Part shown: in pieces, positions 17,949 to 26,522 of the stretch
Position numbering within the stretch: position 1 is the first letter of the stretch
How the letters are laid out: every line of letters begins with the position of its first letter
NCBI RefSeq assembly: GCF_902729405.1
Contig: NZ_LR746496.1
Location: forward strand, 496,001-560,000
Direction: 5' to 3'
DNA: 64,000 nucleotides
Source of the DNA: Acididesulfobacillus acetoxydans
GTDB taxonomy: Bacteria; Bacillota; Desulfitobacteriia; Desulfitobacteriales; Desulfitobacteriaceae
Translations under genes and position numbers: made by a program
Notes under the pieces: generated by a model
The model's database searches: none
What the model was told of the DNA's origin: nothing
The model's input: only the letters and a program-made list of their open reading frames with translations

Positions 17949-18722
17949 ATGAACATCGTCGTGTGTGTCAAGCAAACATTCGACACCGAGGCTAAGATTG
18001 TGTTCGACAGTCAAGGCCGGATTGATCCTAATGGGGTCAATCTCATCGTCAATCCCTATGACGAATTTGCCCTTGAAGAAGGGATCCGTCTCAAAGAAAA
18101 GTTCGGCGGGACCGTCACCGCGGTCAGTATGGGCGGAGCCAGGGCTCAAGAAGCCCTGCGCACGGCCTTAGCCATGGGCGCGGATAAGGCACTCCTGGTC
18201 AGTGACCCGGCGCTTAACGATGCCGACGAGTGGGTATCCACCCAGGCCTTGGCTCAGGCCATCTCCAAGATCCCTCATGATATCATCCTGGCGGGCAGGG
18301 TCGCCATCGACGACGGTTCCAGCCAAGTCTGTGTGCGCTTGGCGGAAGAACTTCACCTGCCTTCGGTCAGCACGGTTCTCAAGTTTTCGGTTGAAGGAAA
18401 CAAAGTGACGGCGGTACGCGAAATTGACGGGGGCACGGAGACCCTTGAGGTTGAATTGCCGGTCGTACTGACCGCCCAGAAGGGCATCAACGGCAACGAA
18501 CCCCGTTATCCTTCTGTGGCCGGCATTATGAAGGCCAAAAAGAAAGAGCTCAAGACCATGACTTTGGCGGACCTCGGTCTTTCCGCATTGGAGCCGAAGA
18601 TGAAGATCTCGAAATATGACTTACCCGCACCCCGTCAGGCCGGTAAGAAAATCCCCGGTGAACCCGCCGCGGCCGCTCAGGAACTGGTCAGACTGCTGCA
18701 TGAAGAAGCTAAAGTACTGTAA
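17949..18722 (+). CDS. etfB: Electron transfer flavoprotein, beta subunit
   Basis: EtfB forms a heterodimer with EtfA and carries AMP or a second FAD. The 257 residues show NPYDEFALEEGIRLKEKFGG (about residues 36-55), VTAVSMGG and GRVAIDDGSSQVCVRLAEEL, typical of the family. AAGGAGG lies 9 bases before the ATG. It follows the HdrD-like gene by 136 bp and precedes etfA by 20 bp. Whether this ETF is of the bifurcating type cannot be decided by eye. Confidence 0.94.
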   Translation: MNIVVCVKQTFDTEAKIVFDSQGRIDPNGVNLIVNPYDEFALEEGIRLKEKFGGTVTAVSMGGARAQEALRTALAMGADKALLVSDPALNDADEWVSTQALAQAISKIPHDIILAGRVAIDDGSSQVCVRLAEELHLPSVSTVLKFSVEGNKVTAVREIDGGTETLEVELPVVLTAQKGINGNEPRYPSVAGIMKAKKKELKTMTLADLGLSALEPKMKISKYDLPAPRQAGKKIPGEPAAAAQELVRLLHEEAKVL

Positions 18723-18742
18723 GAGAAAGGAGAGGATAGACA

Positions 18743-19732
18743 ATGCCGAAAGGGATTTGGATATTTGTCGAGCAAAGAGACGGCCAGATTAGAAAAAGTT
18801 CTTTCGAATTACTGAGTGAGGGCCGTAAACTGGCCGACCAGATCGGGGAGCCGCTGGTGGGCGTTATCCTGGGACAGGGTGTTGAAACTCTGGTGAAGGC
18901 GGTTGCGGCCCAAGGTGCCGACAAAGTCATTCTTGTGGAAAATGAACAATTAAAGAATTACTCGACCGGAGCCTATACCTCGGCTCTGAACCAAGTCATC
19001 CGCAAAGGGGAGCCGCAAGCCTTTCTTATGGGCAATTCTGCCACGGGCAGGGATTTGGCGCCGCGCTTGGCGCAGAGGCTGGGAGTGGGACTCGCTTCGG
19101 ACTGCACAGGCATCGAACATGACCCGGAGAAATTCCTCGTGTTCAAACGCCCGATCTACGCCGGAAAAGCTTTCGCTTATACCGGGTCAACCGCCCGGCC
19201 CGTCCTCGCCACCATTCGCCCCAACACTTTTGCCATAGCGGCTGCGGACGAGTCACGCCAGGCGGAAGTGGAAAAGGAGACTGTCTCCGTGGATCCGGCC
19301 GATCTGAGGGCTATTATCAAAGAGGTGGCCCTCGCGACCTCAAAACGGCCCGAACTTGTCGAGGCGGACATCATCGTCTCCGGGGGCAGAGGAATGAAAG
19401 GGCCCGAGAACTTTACCATCCTGGAACAACTGGCGGACGTGATTGGCGCGGCGGTGGGCGCTTCGAGGGCTGCCGTGGACTCCGGCTGGCGCGAACAAAA
19501 ATTCCAAGTCGGGCAAACGGGTAAAACAGTTTCTCCAACCCTTTATATAGCCTGCGGGATCTCTGGGGCTATTCAACACTTAGCGGGCATGGGCTCCTCA
19601 AAATTCATTGTCGCGATCAACAAAGACCCGGAAGCTAATATTTTTAATGTTGCCAGCTACGGTATTGTGGGAGACTTGTTTGAGGTTGTGCCCCTGCTCA
19701 CGGAAGAGTTCAAGAAACTTGTCAGCGCCTAA
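18743..19732 (+). CDS. etfA: Electron transfer flavoprotein, alpha subunit
   Basis: EtfA binds the electron-transferring FAD. The 329-residue protein ends with the FAD signature region VGASRAAVDSGW, QVGQTGKTVSP and GISGAIQHLAGM (about residues 235-285). AAAGGAGAGG lies before the ATG. Position between etfB and the membrane Fe-S protein suggests that the ETF exchanges electrons with that protein and possibly with the Qmo/HdrD-like proteins upstream. No dehydrogenase for acyl-CoA or lactate is encoded nearby. Confidence 0.94.
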   Translation: MPKGIWIFVEQRDGQIRKSSFELLSEGRKLADQIGEPLVGVILGQGVETLVKAVAAQGADKVILVENEQLKNYSTGAYTSALNQVIRKGEPQAFLMGNSATGRDLAPRLAQRLGVGLASDCTGIEHDPEKFLVFKRPIYAGKAFAYTGSTARPVLATIRPNTFAIAAADESRQAEVEKETVSVDPADLRAIIKEVALATSKRPELVEADIIVSGGRGMKGPENFTILEQLADVIGAAVGASRAAVDSGWREQKFQVGQTGKTVSPTLYIACGISGAIQHLAGMGSSKFIVAINKDPEANIFNVASYGIVGDLFEVVPLLTEEFKKLVSA

Positions 19733-19785
19733 GAAGTTTCCTGGGGATGCGGTCTCGGCTAATTCAGGCGGAAGGAGGGAAAGCA

Positions 19786-21852
19786 TTGGCTACGCGGCAG
19801 CTTTACTGGAACATCGAAGGACATTACCTGATTTACCCGCTCTTCTTAATCGCTATGGTCTTTTTCGTCTACGGTTTTTACCGGCGTTACCGGCTCTGGA
19901 AATTGGGACAGCCTGAAAACCGTTGGCAGGACATCGGAGCGGGCATCAAGGACGTCCTCGTCTACGGCTTCGGGCACAAACGGATTCTGAAGGAAAAATA
20001 TCCCGGGTGGATGCATTTCTTCATTTTCTGGGGATTCGTCCTGCTTGCTTTCGCGACCGTGGTGGTTGCCTTGCAGGCGGACGCGGGATTAAACATTTTT
20101 CACGGCGCCCTTTATATTTTTATTAAGGTCACCGCAAATCTCTTCGGTCTTCTGGCCTTCCTCGGGATTCTCATGGCGGCCTGGCGGCGTTACGTCACAC
20201 GCCCGGACCGGCTCGACAACAAGCCGGACGACGGGTTCATGCTGGGGCTCATCTTCCTCATCCTGCTTACGGGTTTCTGTATTGAGGGGGTGCGGATGGC
20301 CGCGGTGCACGACCCTTGGGCAGCTTACGGATTTGTTGGCGACGGTATCGCCCATTTGCTCAGGGGAAATTTGAGCGAGGGAACCTTGCTGGGGCTGCAC
20401 CGCTTTCTCTGGTGGTTTCATCTTCTCTTGGCTATGGTGTTTATCGGCTACTTTCCGTATTCGAAGCTTTTCCACGTTATCCTCGGCCCACTCAATCAGT
20501 TTTTCCGCAAGCGCGGCCCTATCGGAATTCCGGAGCTGATCGACTTTGAAGACGAAAGTCTGGAGACCTACGGGAAAAGCAAACTGCGGGAATTCTCCTG
20601 GAAGACCCTTTTTAACACAGATGCTTGTTTGCGCTGCGGGCGCTGCCAAGACAACTGTCCCGCTTATTTAAGCGGGAAGCATCTCAACCCGAAACGGGTT
20701 ATTCAAGATATGCGCATCTATATGGAAGAGACTGGGAGTGCTCTTGAGGAGGCCAAGAAGAAACTTGCCGCTCCGGCTCAGGCCAGCGGCGAAAGCGCGG
20801 CCGCAGCCGAAGACGCGGCCGGAGAGGCCTTCACTGAAGAGGCTCTGGGTTTGCGGGCCCTCATTGGGGAAGTCATTCCGGAAGAAGACCTCTGGGCTTG
20901 TACCACCTGCCGCTCCTGTGAGGAACAGTGTCCGATTTTCGTCGAACATGTGGATAAGACCATCGACATGCGCCGGAACCTGGTACTCATGGAGAGCCGT
21001 TTTCCCTCCGAGGCTCAGCTGGCCTTTCGTAATATGGAAAACAACGGCAACCCCTGGGGCATCGGTTGGACCAGCAGAGCGGACTTTTTAACCGGTCTGG
21101 GTGTTCCGACTTATGAAGAGAACCCGGAGGCAGAAATTCTCTACTGGCCCGGTTGCTCGGGGGCTTTCGACTCACGCAACCAAAAGGTTTCGGCGGCTTT
21201 GGTCAAGCTGCTGCAGGCGGCGGGAGTAAATTTTGCCATTCTCGGTAATGCTGAGAAATGCTGCGGAGACTCCGCCCGTAAACTCGGGAATGAATACTTG
21301 TTCTACTCTTTGGCGACGGAGAATATTGAAGTGATGAAAGGTTATGGGGTCAAGAAAATTCTGACCCAATGTCCGCACTGCTTCAACATTTTGCGAAACG
21401 AGTATCCTCAGTTCGGCGGAGAATTCGAAGTGGTCCACCACACGGAATTTTTAGCGGATTTGGTGAAGTCGGGCAAACTCAAACTCAACCCGACCCCGGG
21501 GAAAACGGTTACCTATCACGACTCCTGTTATCTGGGACGATACAATAAGATCTACGCAGAGCCCCGTACTTTGCTCCGCGAAGTCGGGTTTGAGATTAAG
21601 GAAATGGCCCATCACCATGAAAAAAGCTTCTGCTGCGGCGCCGGCGGAGGACGGATGTGGCTGGAGGAAAAAGAAGGAGAACGCATCAACGTCATGCGTA
21701 CCGATGAGGCCTTGGCGGTCGGGATTGATTTGGTCGGCACGGCTTGTCCTTTCTGTCTGACCATGATCGGGGACGGTATTAACGCGAGAGGAGCCGAGGA
21801 AAAAGTCAAGGCTCTGGATATTGCGGAAATTCTGGAACAAGCCAGGGCGTAA
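19786..21852 (+). CDS. Membrane Fe-S protein, NarI-like plus HdrD-like (ETF:menaquinone oxidoreductase type)
   Basis: The N-terminal 230 residues contain about five hydrophobic segments with conserved His (GWMHFFIFWGF, LHRFLWWFHLLLA), as in haem-b NarI-like domains. Two 4Fe-4S motifs follow (CLRCGRCQDNCP, CTTCRSCEEQCP), separated by an Ala/Glu-rich linker. Two intact CCG domains complete the protein (EKCCGD with CPHC; SFCCGAGGGRMW with CPFC). This is the architecture of FadF/EMO proteins that link ETF to menaquinone. I choose the TTG at 19786, which has AAGGAGGG 6 bases upstream; the ATG at 19747 has none. Length is 688 residues. Confidence 0.85.
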   Translation: MATRQLYWNIEGHYLIYPLFLIAMVFFVYGFYRRYRLWKLGQPENRWQDIGAGIKDVLVYGFGHKRILKEKYPGWMHFFIFWGFVLLAFATVVVALQADAGLNIFHGALYIFIKVTANLFGLLAFLGILMAAWRRYVTRPDRLDNKPDDGFMLGLIFLILLTGFCIEGVRMAAVHDPWAAYGFVGDGIAHLLRGNLSEGTLLGLHRFLWWFHLLLAMVFIGYFPYSKLFHVILGPLNQFFRKRGPIGIPELIDFEDESLETYGKSKLREFSWKTLFNTDACLRCGRCQDNCPAYLSGKHLNPKRVIQDMRIYMEETGSALEEAKKKLAAPAQASGESAAAAEDAAGEAFTEEALGLRALIGEVIPEEDLWACTTCRSCEEQCPIFVEHVDKTIDMRRNLVLMESRFPSEAQLAFRNMENNGNPWGIGWTSRADFLTGLGVPTYEENPEAEILYWPGCSGAFDSRNQKVSAALVKLLQAAGVNFAILGNAEKCCGDSARKLGNEYLFYSLATENIEVMKGYGVKKILTQCPHCFNILRNEYPQFGGEFEVVHHTEFLADLVKSGKLKLNPTPGKTVTYHDSCYLGRYNKIYAEPRTLLREVGFEIKEMAHHHEKSFCCGAGGGRMWLEEKEGERINVMRTDEALAVGIDLVGTACPFCLTMIGDGINARGAEEKVKALDIAEILEQARA

Positions 21853-22112
21853 GACTGGGCGGGCGGCGCGAGCGCCGAAGTGAGGGACTGATTGAATCGG
21901 GGCCGGCGCAAGTTATCTTGTTCTTTGCTTACCCCATGGAGCAGGTATTAAGGGTTCGGGTCCGCAGTGCCCCCCGGGTTGCGGCGGACCCTGCGCCCTC
22001 CTCCCGAACATTTTTGACTGAAGGGAGAGATGCCGAAGGAGAAGGAAACGAATGAGGGAGACGGAAAGGAGATGGTGCAGCAGAAAACCCCCTTCGGGCC
22101 GCCGGTCTGTCC

Positions 22113-22141
22113 TTGGCAGCTAGGGGCTCAGTGTGGCTTAA
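22113..22141 (+). promoter_or_regulatory. Possible hppA promoter with CTCAGTG spacer
   Basis: TTGGCA, 17 bp, GCTTAA is a weak promoter, but its spacer carries CTCAGTG at almost the same place as in the qmo and sat promoters (8 instead of 9 bases after the -35). It lies about 45 bp before hppA. The remainder of 21853-22184 contains no gene that I can support. Confidence 0.35.
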
Positions 22142-22184
22142 TCTATTATATTTATTACATTGAGAAAGCGCAGGTGTCCAAGCG

Positions 22185-24197
22185 ATGCATTTAAGTTCGT
22201 ATCCGTTCTGGGGTGTAGGGGCGGGCATACTCGCCTTGATTTTCGCCGTCTATTTTGCCAGCTCGGTCCTGAAGAAGAATCCGGGCAATGCCAAAATGCA
22301 GGAGATTTCGAAAGCTATTCAAGAGGGGGCCATGGCGTTTCTAAATCGTGAGTACCGTACTCTGGTTCCCATCGTGGTTGTCATTTTCTTTATTCTCTGG
22401 TGGGGTAAGCAGTGGCCGACTGCGGTCTCGTTCCTGTGCGGTTCACTTCTGTCCGCGGTGGCGGGATATATAGGCATGAGCATCACCACCCGGGCCAATA
22501 CCCGCACAACGGAAGCGGCGCGGACGAGTTTGAATAAGGCTCTGGGCGTGTCTTTCCGCGGGGGTGCGGTCATGGGCTTGTCCGTAGCCGGTCTCGGATT
22601 ATTGGGTGTTTCGATTCTCTATCTGATCTTCAAAAGCCCTGAAATTATTAATTCCTTTGCCTTTGGCGCCAGCGCAGTTGCTCTCTTTGCCCGTGTCGGC
22701 GGGGGTATTTATACAAAAGCCGCGGATGTGGGCGCCGACCTGGTGGGTAAAGTCGAAGCCGGAATTCCGGAAGATGATCCGCGCAACCCGGCGACGATTG
22801 CGGATAACGTCGGAGATAATGTCGGGGATACCGCCGGAATGGGCGCGGACTTGTTTGAATCCTATGCTGCTTCGACGATTGCCGCTATGCTGGTCGGTTT
22901 TACGACGTATCGGACTATCAGTCAGGGTCTGCCCGGCGTGATGCTGCCTTTGCTCCTTGGAGCGGCCGGACTGGTGGCGACCATCATTGCCGCGTTCTTC
23001 GTCAGGACCGGGGAAAACGCCAATCCTCAAGGGGCTCTCAACAGGGGATTGTGGGGTACCAATATTCTAACGGCGATTGCGGCCTACGGACTCGTCCAAT
23101 GGCTTTTGCCGGCCTCTATAAGAGTACAAGGAGTTACAGTAACCCCGAACGGCGTATTTGTCGCTATTCTCGCCGGTTTGGTCGTCAACGTCCTGATCGG
23201 ACTCCTGACCGAATACTACACTTCGAACCAGAAGAAGCCGGCCCAGAGCATTGCTAAGGCGTCGGAGACAGGCGCGGCGACCAACATTATTGCCGGTCTG
23301 GCTATTGGACTGAAGAGTACGGCCCTGCCAGTGCTGGTCATCTGTGCGGCCATTTACGTTTCTTTCGCATCGGCCGGCATTTTTGGAATCGCGATGGCTG
23401 CTATGGCGATGTTGTCGACGGCGGGTATGGTCGTCGCGATCGATTCCTTCGGACCTGTTGCCGACAATGCGGGTGGCATTGCGGAGATGGCAGAACTCGA
23501 GCCCAATGTGCGTAAAACGACCGACAAGCTCGATTCGGTAGGAAATACCACGGCCGCTGTCGCCAAGGGATTCGCTATCGGCTCAGCCGCTTTGACGGCT
23601 TTGGCACTGTTCAACGCTTTTGCGGATTTGGCTCACTTGCGGACGATCAACATTTTGGTGCCGAAGACCATCATCGGCGTGTTTATAGGAGCCGCAGTTC
23701 CGTTCTTGTTCTCGTCATTCGCTATGCAGGCTGTCGGCAAAGCTGCCTTCGAGATGATTGGAGAAGTGAGACGGCAGTTTAAGGAGATCCCGGGCATTAT
23801 GGAAGGAACCGGCAAACCGGATTATCGGGCCTGTGTTGACATCTCGACGAAGGCTGCCCTGCGCGAAATGATCGTGCCCGGACTGCTGGCGGTCGTCACG
23901 CCGATTCTGGTGGGATTCCTGCTCGGGAAAGACGCCATGGGCGGATATTTGGCGGGAGGTACGGTTTCAGGGCTCTTGCTGGCTATTTTCATGGCTAACG
24001 CGGGCGGCGCCTGGGATAACGCCAAGAAGTACATTGAAGCCGGGAATCTGGGCGGGAAAGGAACTCCCACCCATGCCGCCGCGGTTATCGGTGATACCGT
24101 GGGTGATCCGTTCAAAGATACTTCCGGTCCTTCGCTGAATGCTTTGATCAAGGTTATGGGGACTATCTCACTGATTATCGCGCCGTTCTTGCACTAA
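22185..24197 (+). CDS. hppA: Membrane-bound ion-translocating pyrophosphatase
   Basis: HppA hydrolyses PPi and pumps H+ (or Na+) across the membrane. The 670 residues form many transmembrane helices with the PPi-binding signature [20 protein letters not shown] (about residues 181-200) and [14 protein letters not shown]. After GNTT (453-456) comes Ala457, where K+-independent enzymes carry Lys, so K+ dependence is expected. Its placement just before sat fits removal of the PPi released by sulfate activation, which pulls that reaction and recovers energy. The ribosome site is weak (AGGTG). Confidence 0.95.
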   Translation: MHLSSYPFWGVGAGILALIFAVYFASSVLKKNPGNAKMQEISKAIQEGAMAFLNREYRTLVPIVVVIFFILWWGKQWPTAVSFLCGSLLSAVAGYIGMSITTRANTRTTEAARTSLNKALGVSFRGGAVMGLSVAGLGLLGVSILYLIFKSPEIINSFAFGASAVALFARVGGGIYTKAADVGADLVGKVEAGIPEDDPRNPATIADNVGDNVGDTAGMGADLFESYAASTIAAMLVGFTTYRTISQGLPGVMLPLLLGAAGLVATIIAAFFVRTGENANPQGALNRGLWGTNILTAIAAYGLVQWLLPASIRVQGVTVTPNGVFVAILAGLVVNVLIGLLTEYYTSNQKKPAQSIAKASETGAATNIIAGLAIGLKSTALPVLVICAAIYVSFASAGIFGIAMAAMAMLSTAGMVVAIDSFGPVADNAGGIAEMAELEPNVRKTTDKLDSVGNTTAAVAKGFAIGSAALTALALFNAFADLAHLRTINILVPKTIIGVFIGAAVPFLFSSFAMQAVGKAAFEMIGEVRRQFKEIPGIMEGTGKPDYRACVDISTKAALREMIVPGLLAVVTPILVGFLLGKDAMGGYLAGGTVSGLLLAIFMANAGGAWDNAKKYIEAGNLGGKGTPTHAAAVIGDTVGDPFKDTSGPSLNALIKVMGTISLIIAPFLH

Positions 24198-24331
24198 GAC
24201 GCGGAAATGAGGGCAGAGTGGGGAATATTGCGGCGCACGGATCCGCGGGACCGGAAAAACACGCTCCTGCGGGCCCGCGCCGGCCCTTCCCCACCACCTC
24301 CTCACCATTGGATAAATTCATTATAGGAATA

Positions 24332-24360
24332 TTGACTTAATATATCCTCAGTGATAGTCT
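24332..24360 (+). promoter_or_regulatory. sat promoter with conserved CTCAGTG spacer
   Basis: TTGACT, 17 bp, TAGTCT with extended TGATAGTCT. TATC-N6-GATA spans the spacer-to-minus-10 region, and CTCAGTGNTAGTCTT is shared with the qmo promoter. The start of transcription would lie near 24367, giving a leader of nearly 390 bases. Upstream (24198-24331) a long GGGGAA..TTCCCC pairing may end hppA transcription; no gene is present. Confidence 0.7.
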
Positions 24361-24373
24361 TTGCTGGGGAAGG

Positions 24374-24468
24374 GGTTATGATTTGGATAGATTTGTGCAA
24401 ATGGTAACTTCTGTCGGTAAAGAGACAGTCCCGGAATGTTGCCACACATGTGAAAGAAATCATAATCC
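24374..24468 (+). promoter_or_regulatory. sat leader: conserved blocks B and C, potentially structured
   Basis: Block B is at 24374-24398 and block C (TGTGAAAGAAATCATAATCC) at 24449-24468. They match 12748-12773 and 12943-12964 before qmoA. Here 24374-24384 can pair with 24457-24468 (11 pairs, one bulge). Inside lie possible stems 24403-24408/24438-24443 and CTGTC 24411-24415/GACAG 24424-24428. The qmo copy pairs less well, so the structure is not supported by covariation. The rest, 24469-24755, shows no further element or gene. Confidence 0.5.
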
Positions 24469-24755
24469 TTTGCGTCGGAATTTCAGCCGGATATTTTCCG
24501 TCTCATCTTCGGAGAGGCTGAGTGTGCTGCATAACCCCTAAAATCGCAATGGCTAGAGCAAGTGTCCGTGAATTTAAGGGCTGAAACTGCGGAGAGATTG
24601 AGAGAAGACGGACAAAAAATCGTGCCATGGCGGGGGTTTAATATGTTTCCCTGGTTAAGCGCCGATGCAGCATTGCGAATGGGTCATGCGAATTTTTCAG
24701 AGAAGGGGGGGTGAGAAAGAGGAGACCCAACGGTAAGAATAAGGAGGCTTGGATG

Positions 24756-25925
24756 ATGTCGAAACTCGTATCCCCGCATGGCGGAAAGCTGACACCGGTT
24801 TTGCTCCCCGAATCGGAACGGGCCGATTATATGGCCAAAGCAAAAACGTTGCCGGCGATTCGCATGACTTCCAGAGAAACTTCTGATCTTCTGATGATTG
24901 GAATGGGGGCTTTCAGCCCGCTGACAGGATTCATGGGTAAACAAGATTACGAAAGTGTAGTTGGTACAAAGCACTTGAGCAACGGACTCGCTTGGCCGAT
25001 TCCGATTACACTCTCGGTCTCGAAAGAGCAGGCTGCCGGCCTGAAAGACGGGACGGAAGCGGCTTTGGTGGATGATGAAACCGACACTTATGTCGGGATA
25101 ATGACGGTCAGTGAAAAATACGATTATGACAAAGGCAAGGAATGCCGCGAGGTCTTCTTCACGGACGACATGAAGCACCCCGGGGTGCAGAAAGTCCAGG
25201 CTCAGGGGGACGTGAACGTCGGCGGCCCGGTGGTGACCTTCAGCCAGCTGGACTATGACGTAAAATACGGCGCTTACTATGCGACTCCCGCACAAACGAG
25301 GGCCCTGTTTGATGAGAAGGGCTGGGCGACCGTTGCGGCATTTCAAACGCGGAACCCCTTGCACCGCTCGCACGAGTTCTTGTGCAAAATCGGGAATGAG
25401 GTTTGTGACGGACTGCTTATCCACCCGATCGTCGGCAAACTGAAAGAAGGTGACATCCCAGCCGAAGTGCGCCTGGAATGCTACGAGGTCTTGTTGAAGA
25501 ATTACTTCAACGCCCGGACTTCTGTCATGAGGGTCTATCCGATGGAAATGCGTTATGCCGGGCCGAGCGAAGCCATCCTGCACTCCATTTTCCGGCAGAA
25601 CTTCGGTTGCAGCCACCTGCTCGTGGGCCGCGACCACGCGGGAGTCGGGTCGTATTACACCTCCTATCAGGCGCAAGAGCTCTTCGACCAATTCAAGCCG
25701 GGAGAACTGCTTTGTCAGCCTATTAAAGTGACTTCGGCTTTCTACTGCAGTAAATGCCAGGGTATGACGACGGAGAAGACCTGTCCTCACGGCCCGGAAG
25801 ATCACTTGAACATCAGCGGCACCAAGCTGCGGGCTATGTTGGGCAGCGGAGAACTTCCTCCAAGCGAATTCAGCCGGGCTGAGGTTTTGCAAATACTGGT
25901 CCGCTACTATAAGAGTCTGCAGTAG
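24756..25925 (+). CDS. sat: Sulfate adenylyltransferase (ATP sulfurylase)
   Basis: Sat makes adenosine 5'-phosphosulfate and PPi from sulfate and ATP, the first step of sulfate respiration. The active-site motif QTRNPLHRSHE is near residue 196 and GRDHAGVG near residue 291. The Cys/His group CSKC..CPH near the C-terminus is typical of homo-oligomeric bacterial and archaeal enzymes. I start at the ATG at 24756, 8 bases after AAGGAGG; the adjacent ATG at 24753 is equally in frame. The 389 residues are the family length. No APS-kinase domain is fused, consistent with dissimilatory use. Confidence 0.97.
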   Translation: MSKLVSPHGGKLTPVLLPESERADYMAKAKTLPAIRMTSRETSDLLMIGMGAFSPLTGFMGKQDYESVVGTKHLSNGLAWPIPITLSVSKEQAAGLKDGTEAALVDDETDTYVGIMTVSEKYDYDKGKECREVFFTDDMKHPGVQKVQAQGDVNVGGPVVTFSQLDYDVKYGAYYATPAQTRALFDEKGWATVAAFQTRNPLHRSHEFLCKIGNEVCDGLLIHPIVGKLKEGDIPAEVRLECYEVLLKNYFNARTSVMRVYPMEMRYAGPSEAILHSIFRQNFGCSHLLVGRDHAGVGSYYTSYQAQELFDQFKPGELLCQPIKVTSAFYCSKCQGMTTEKTCPHGPEDHLNISGTKLRAMLGSGELPPSEFSRAEVLQILVRYYKSLQ

Positions 25926-25956
25926 GGTGAATGAGAGATCGCTAACGGGCTCGCAA

Positions 25957-25981
25957 TTGTGAAAGAACCCTCAAGTTCTTT
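25957..25981 (+). promoter_or_regulatory. TGTGAAAGAA element and small hairpin before aprB
   Basis: TTGTGAAAGAACCC lies 45 bp before aprB. It shares TGTGAAAGAA with the qmo and sat blocks. Here the element also forms AAAGAAC-CCTCAA-GTTCTTT (25962-25968 with 25975-25981). It could be a regulator half-site or an attenuating hairpin between sat and apr. I see no clear promoter between sat and aprB. Confidence 0.45.
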
Positions 25982-26012
25982 ATTAAAAATATAAATGATG
26001 GAGGTTAAAGCT

Positions 26013-26453
26013 ATGCCAAGTTTTGTTTATGCGGACAAGTGTGACGGATGCAAAGGGCAGGACAAGACTGCTTGCATGTATGTTTGCCCGAATGACTTGA
26101 TGACCCTGGACAAGGAAAGAATGAAAGCCTACAATCGGGACCCCTGGGCTTGCTGGGAATGCCTCTGCTGCGTGAAAGCCTGCCCGCAACAAGCTATGGA
26201 TATGCGCGGCTACGCCGATTTCGTGCCGATGGGCGCGTCCTGCACTCCTCTTCGGGGTTCTGACAGTATTATGTGGACGTTGAAATTCCGTAACGGTACG
26301 CTTAAACGCTTCAAATTCCCGATTCGTACGACCGAGGAAGGGACAGCGGTTCCTGACGGCGGTTACGCACAGGGCGGCGACATCAACGGTGTCGAGCTCT
26401 TTACAGAGCCGGATTCTCTGGGTTCGCCCGTGTGGAGTAAAAAAGGAGTCTGA
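26013..26453 (+). CDS. aprB: Adenylylsulfate (APS) reductase, beta subunit
   Basis: AprB is the two-[4Fe-4S] subunit that hands electrons to the FAD of AprA. The 146-residue protein begins MPSFVYADKCDGCKG. It has cluster ligands CDGC..C..C near residues 10-25 and CWECLCCVKACPQQA near 46-60, followed by the C-terminal tail that wraps AprA. GGAGG lies 8 bases before the ATG; an upstream ATG at 25995 is not needed. aprA follows after 69 bp. Confidence 0.96.
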   Translation: MPSFVYADKCDGCKGQDKTACMYVCPNDLMTLDKERMKAYNRDPWACWECLCCVKACPQQAMDMRGYADFVPMGASCTPLRGSDSIMWTLKFRNGTLKRFKFPIRTTEEGTAVPDGGYAQGGDINGVELFTEPDSLGSPVWSKKGV

Positions 26454-26522
26454 GAGAACAGGAAGGCCGATTACGCCGATTACTCGGAAATGGGAACGAA
26501 ATGAATAGGGAGGTTAATTTTC

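Noticed and set aside
24684-25892. 402-codon open frame on the minus strand
   Set aside because: It is the antisense shadow of sat, with no ribosome site and no recognisable domain.
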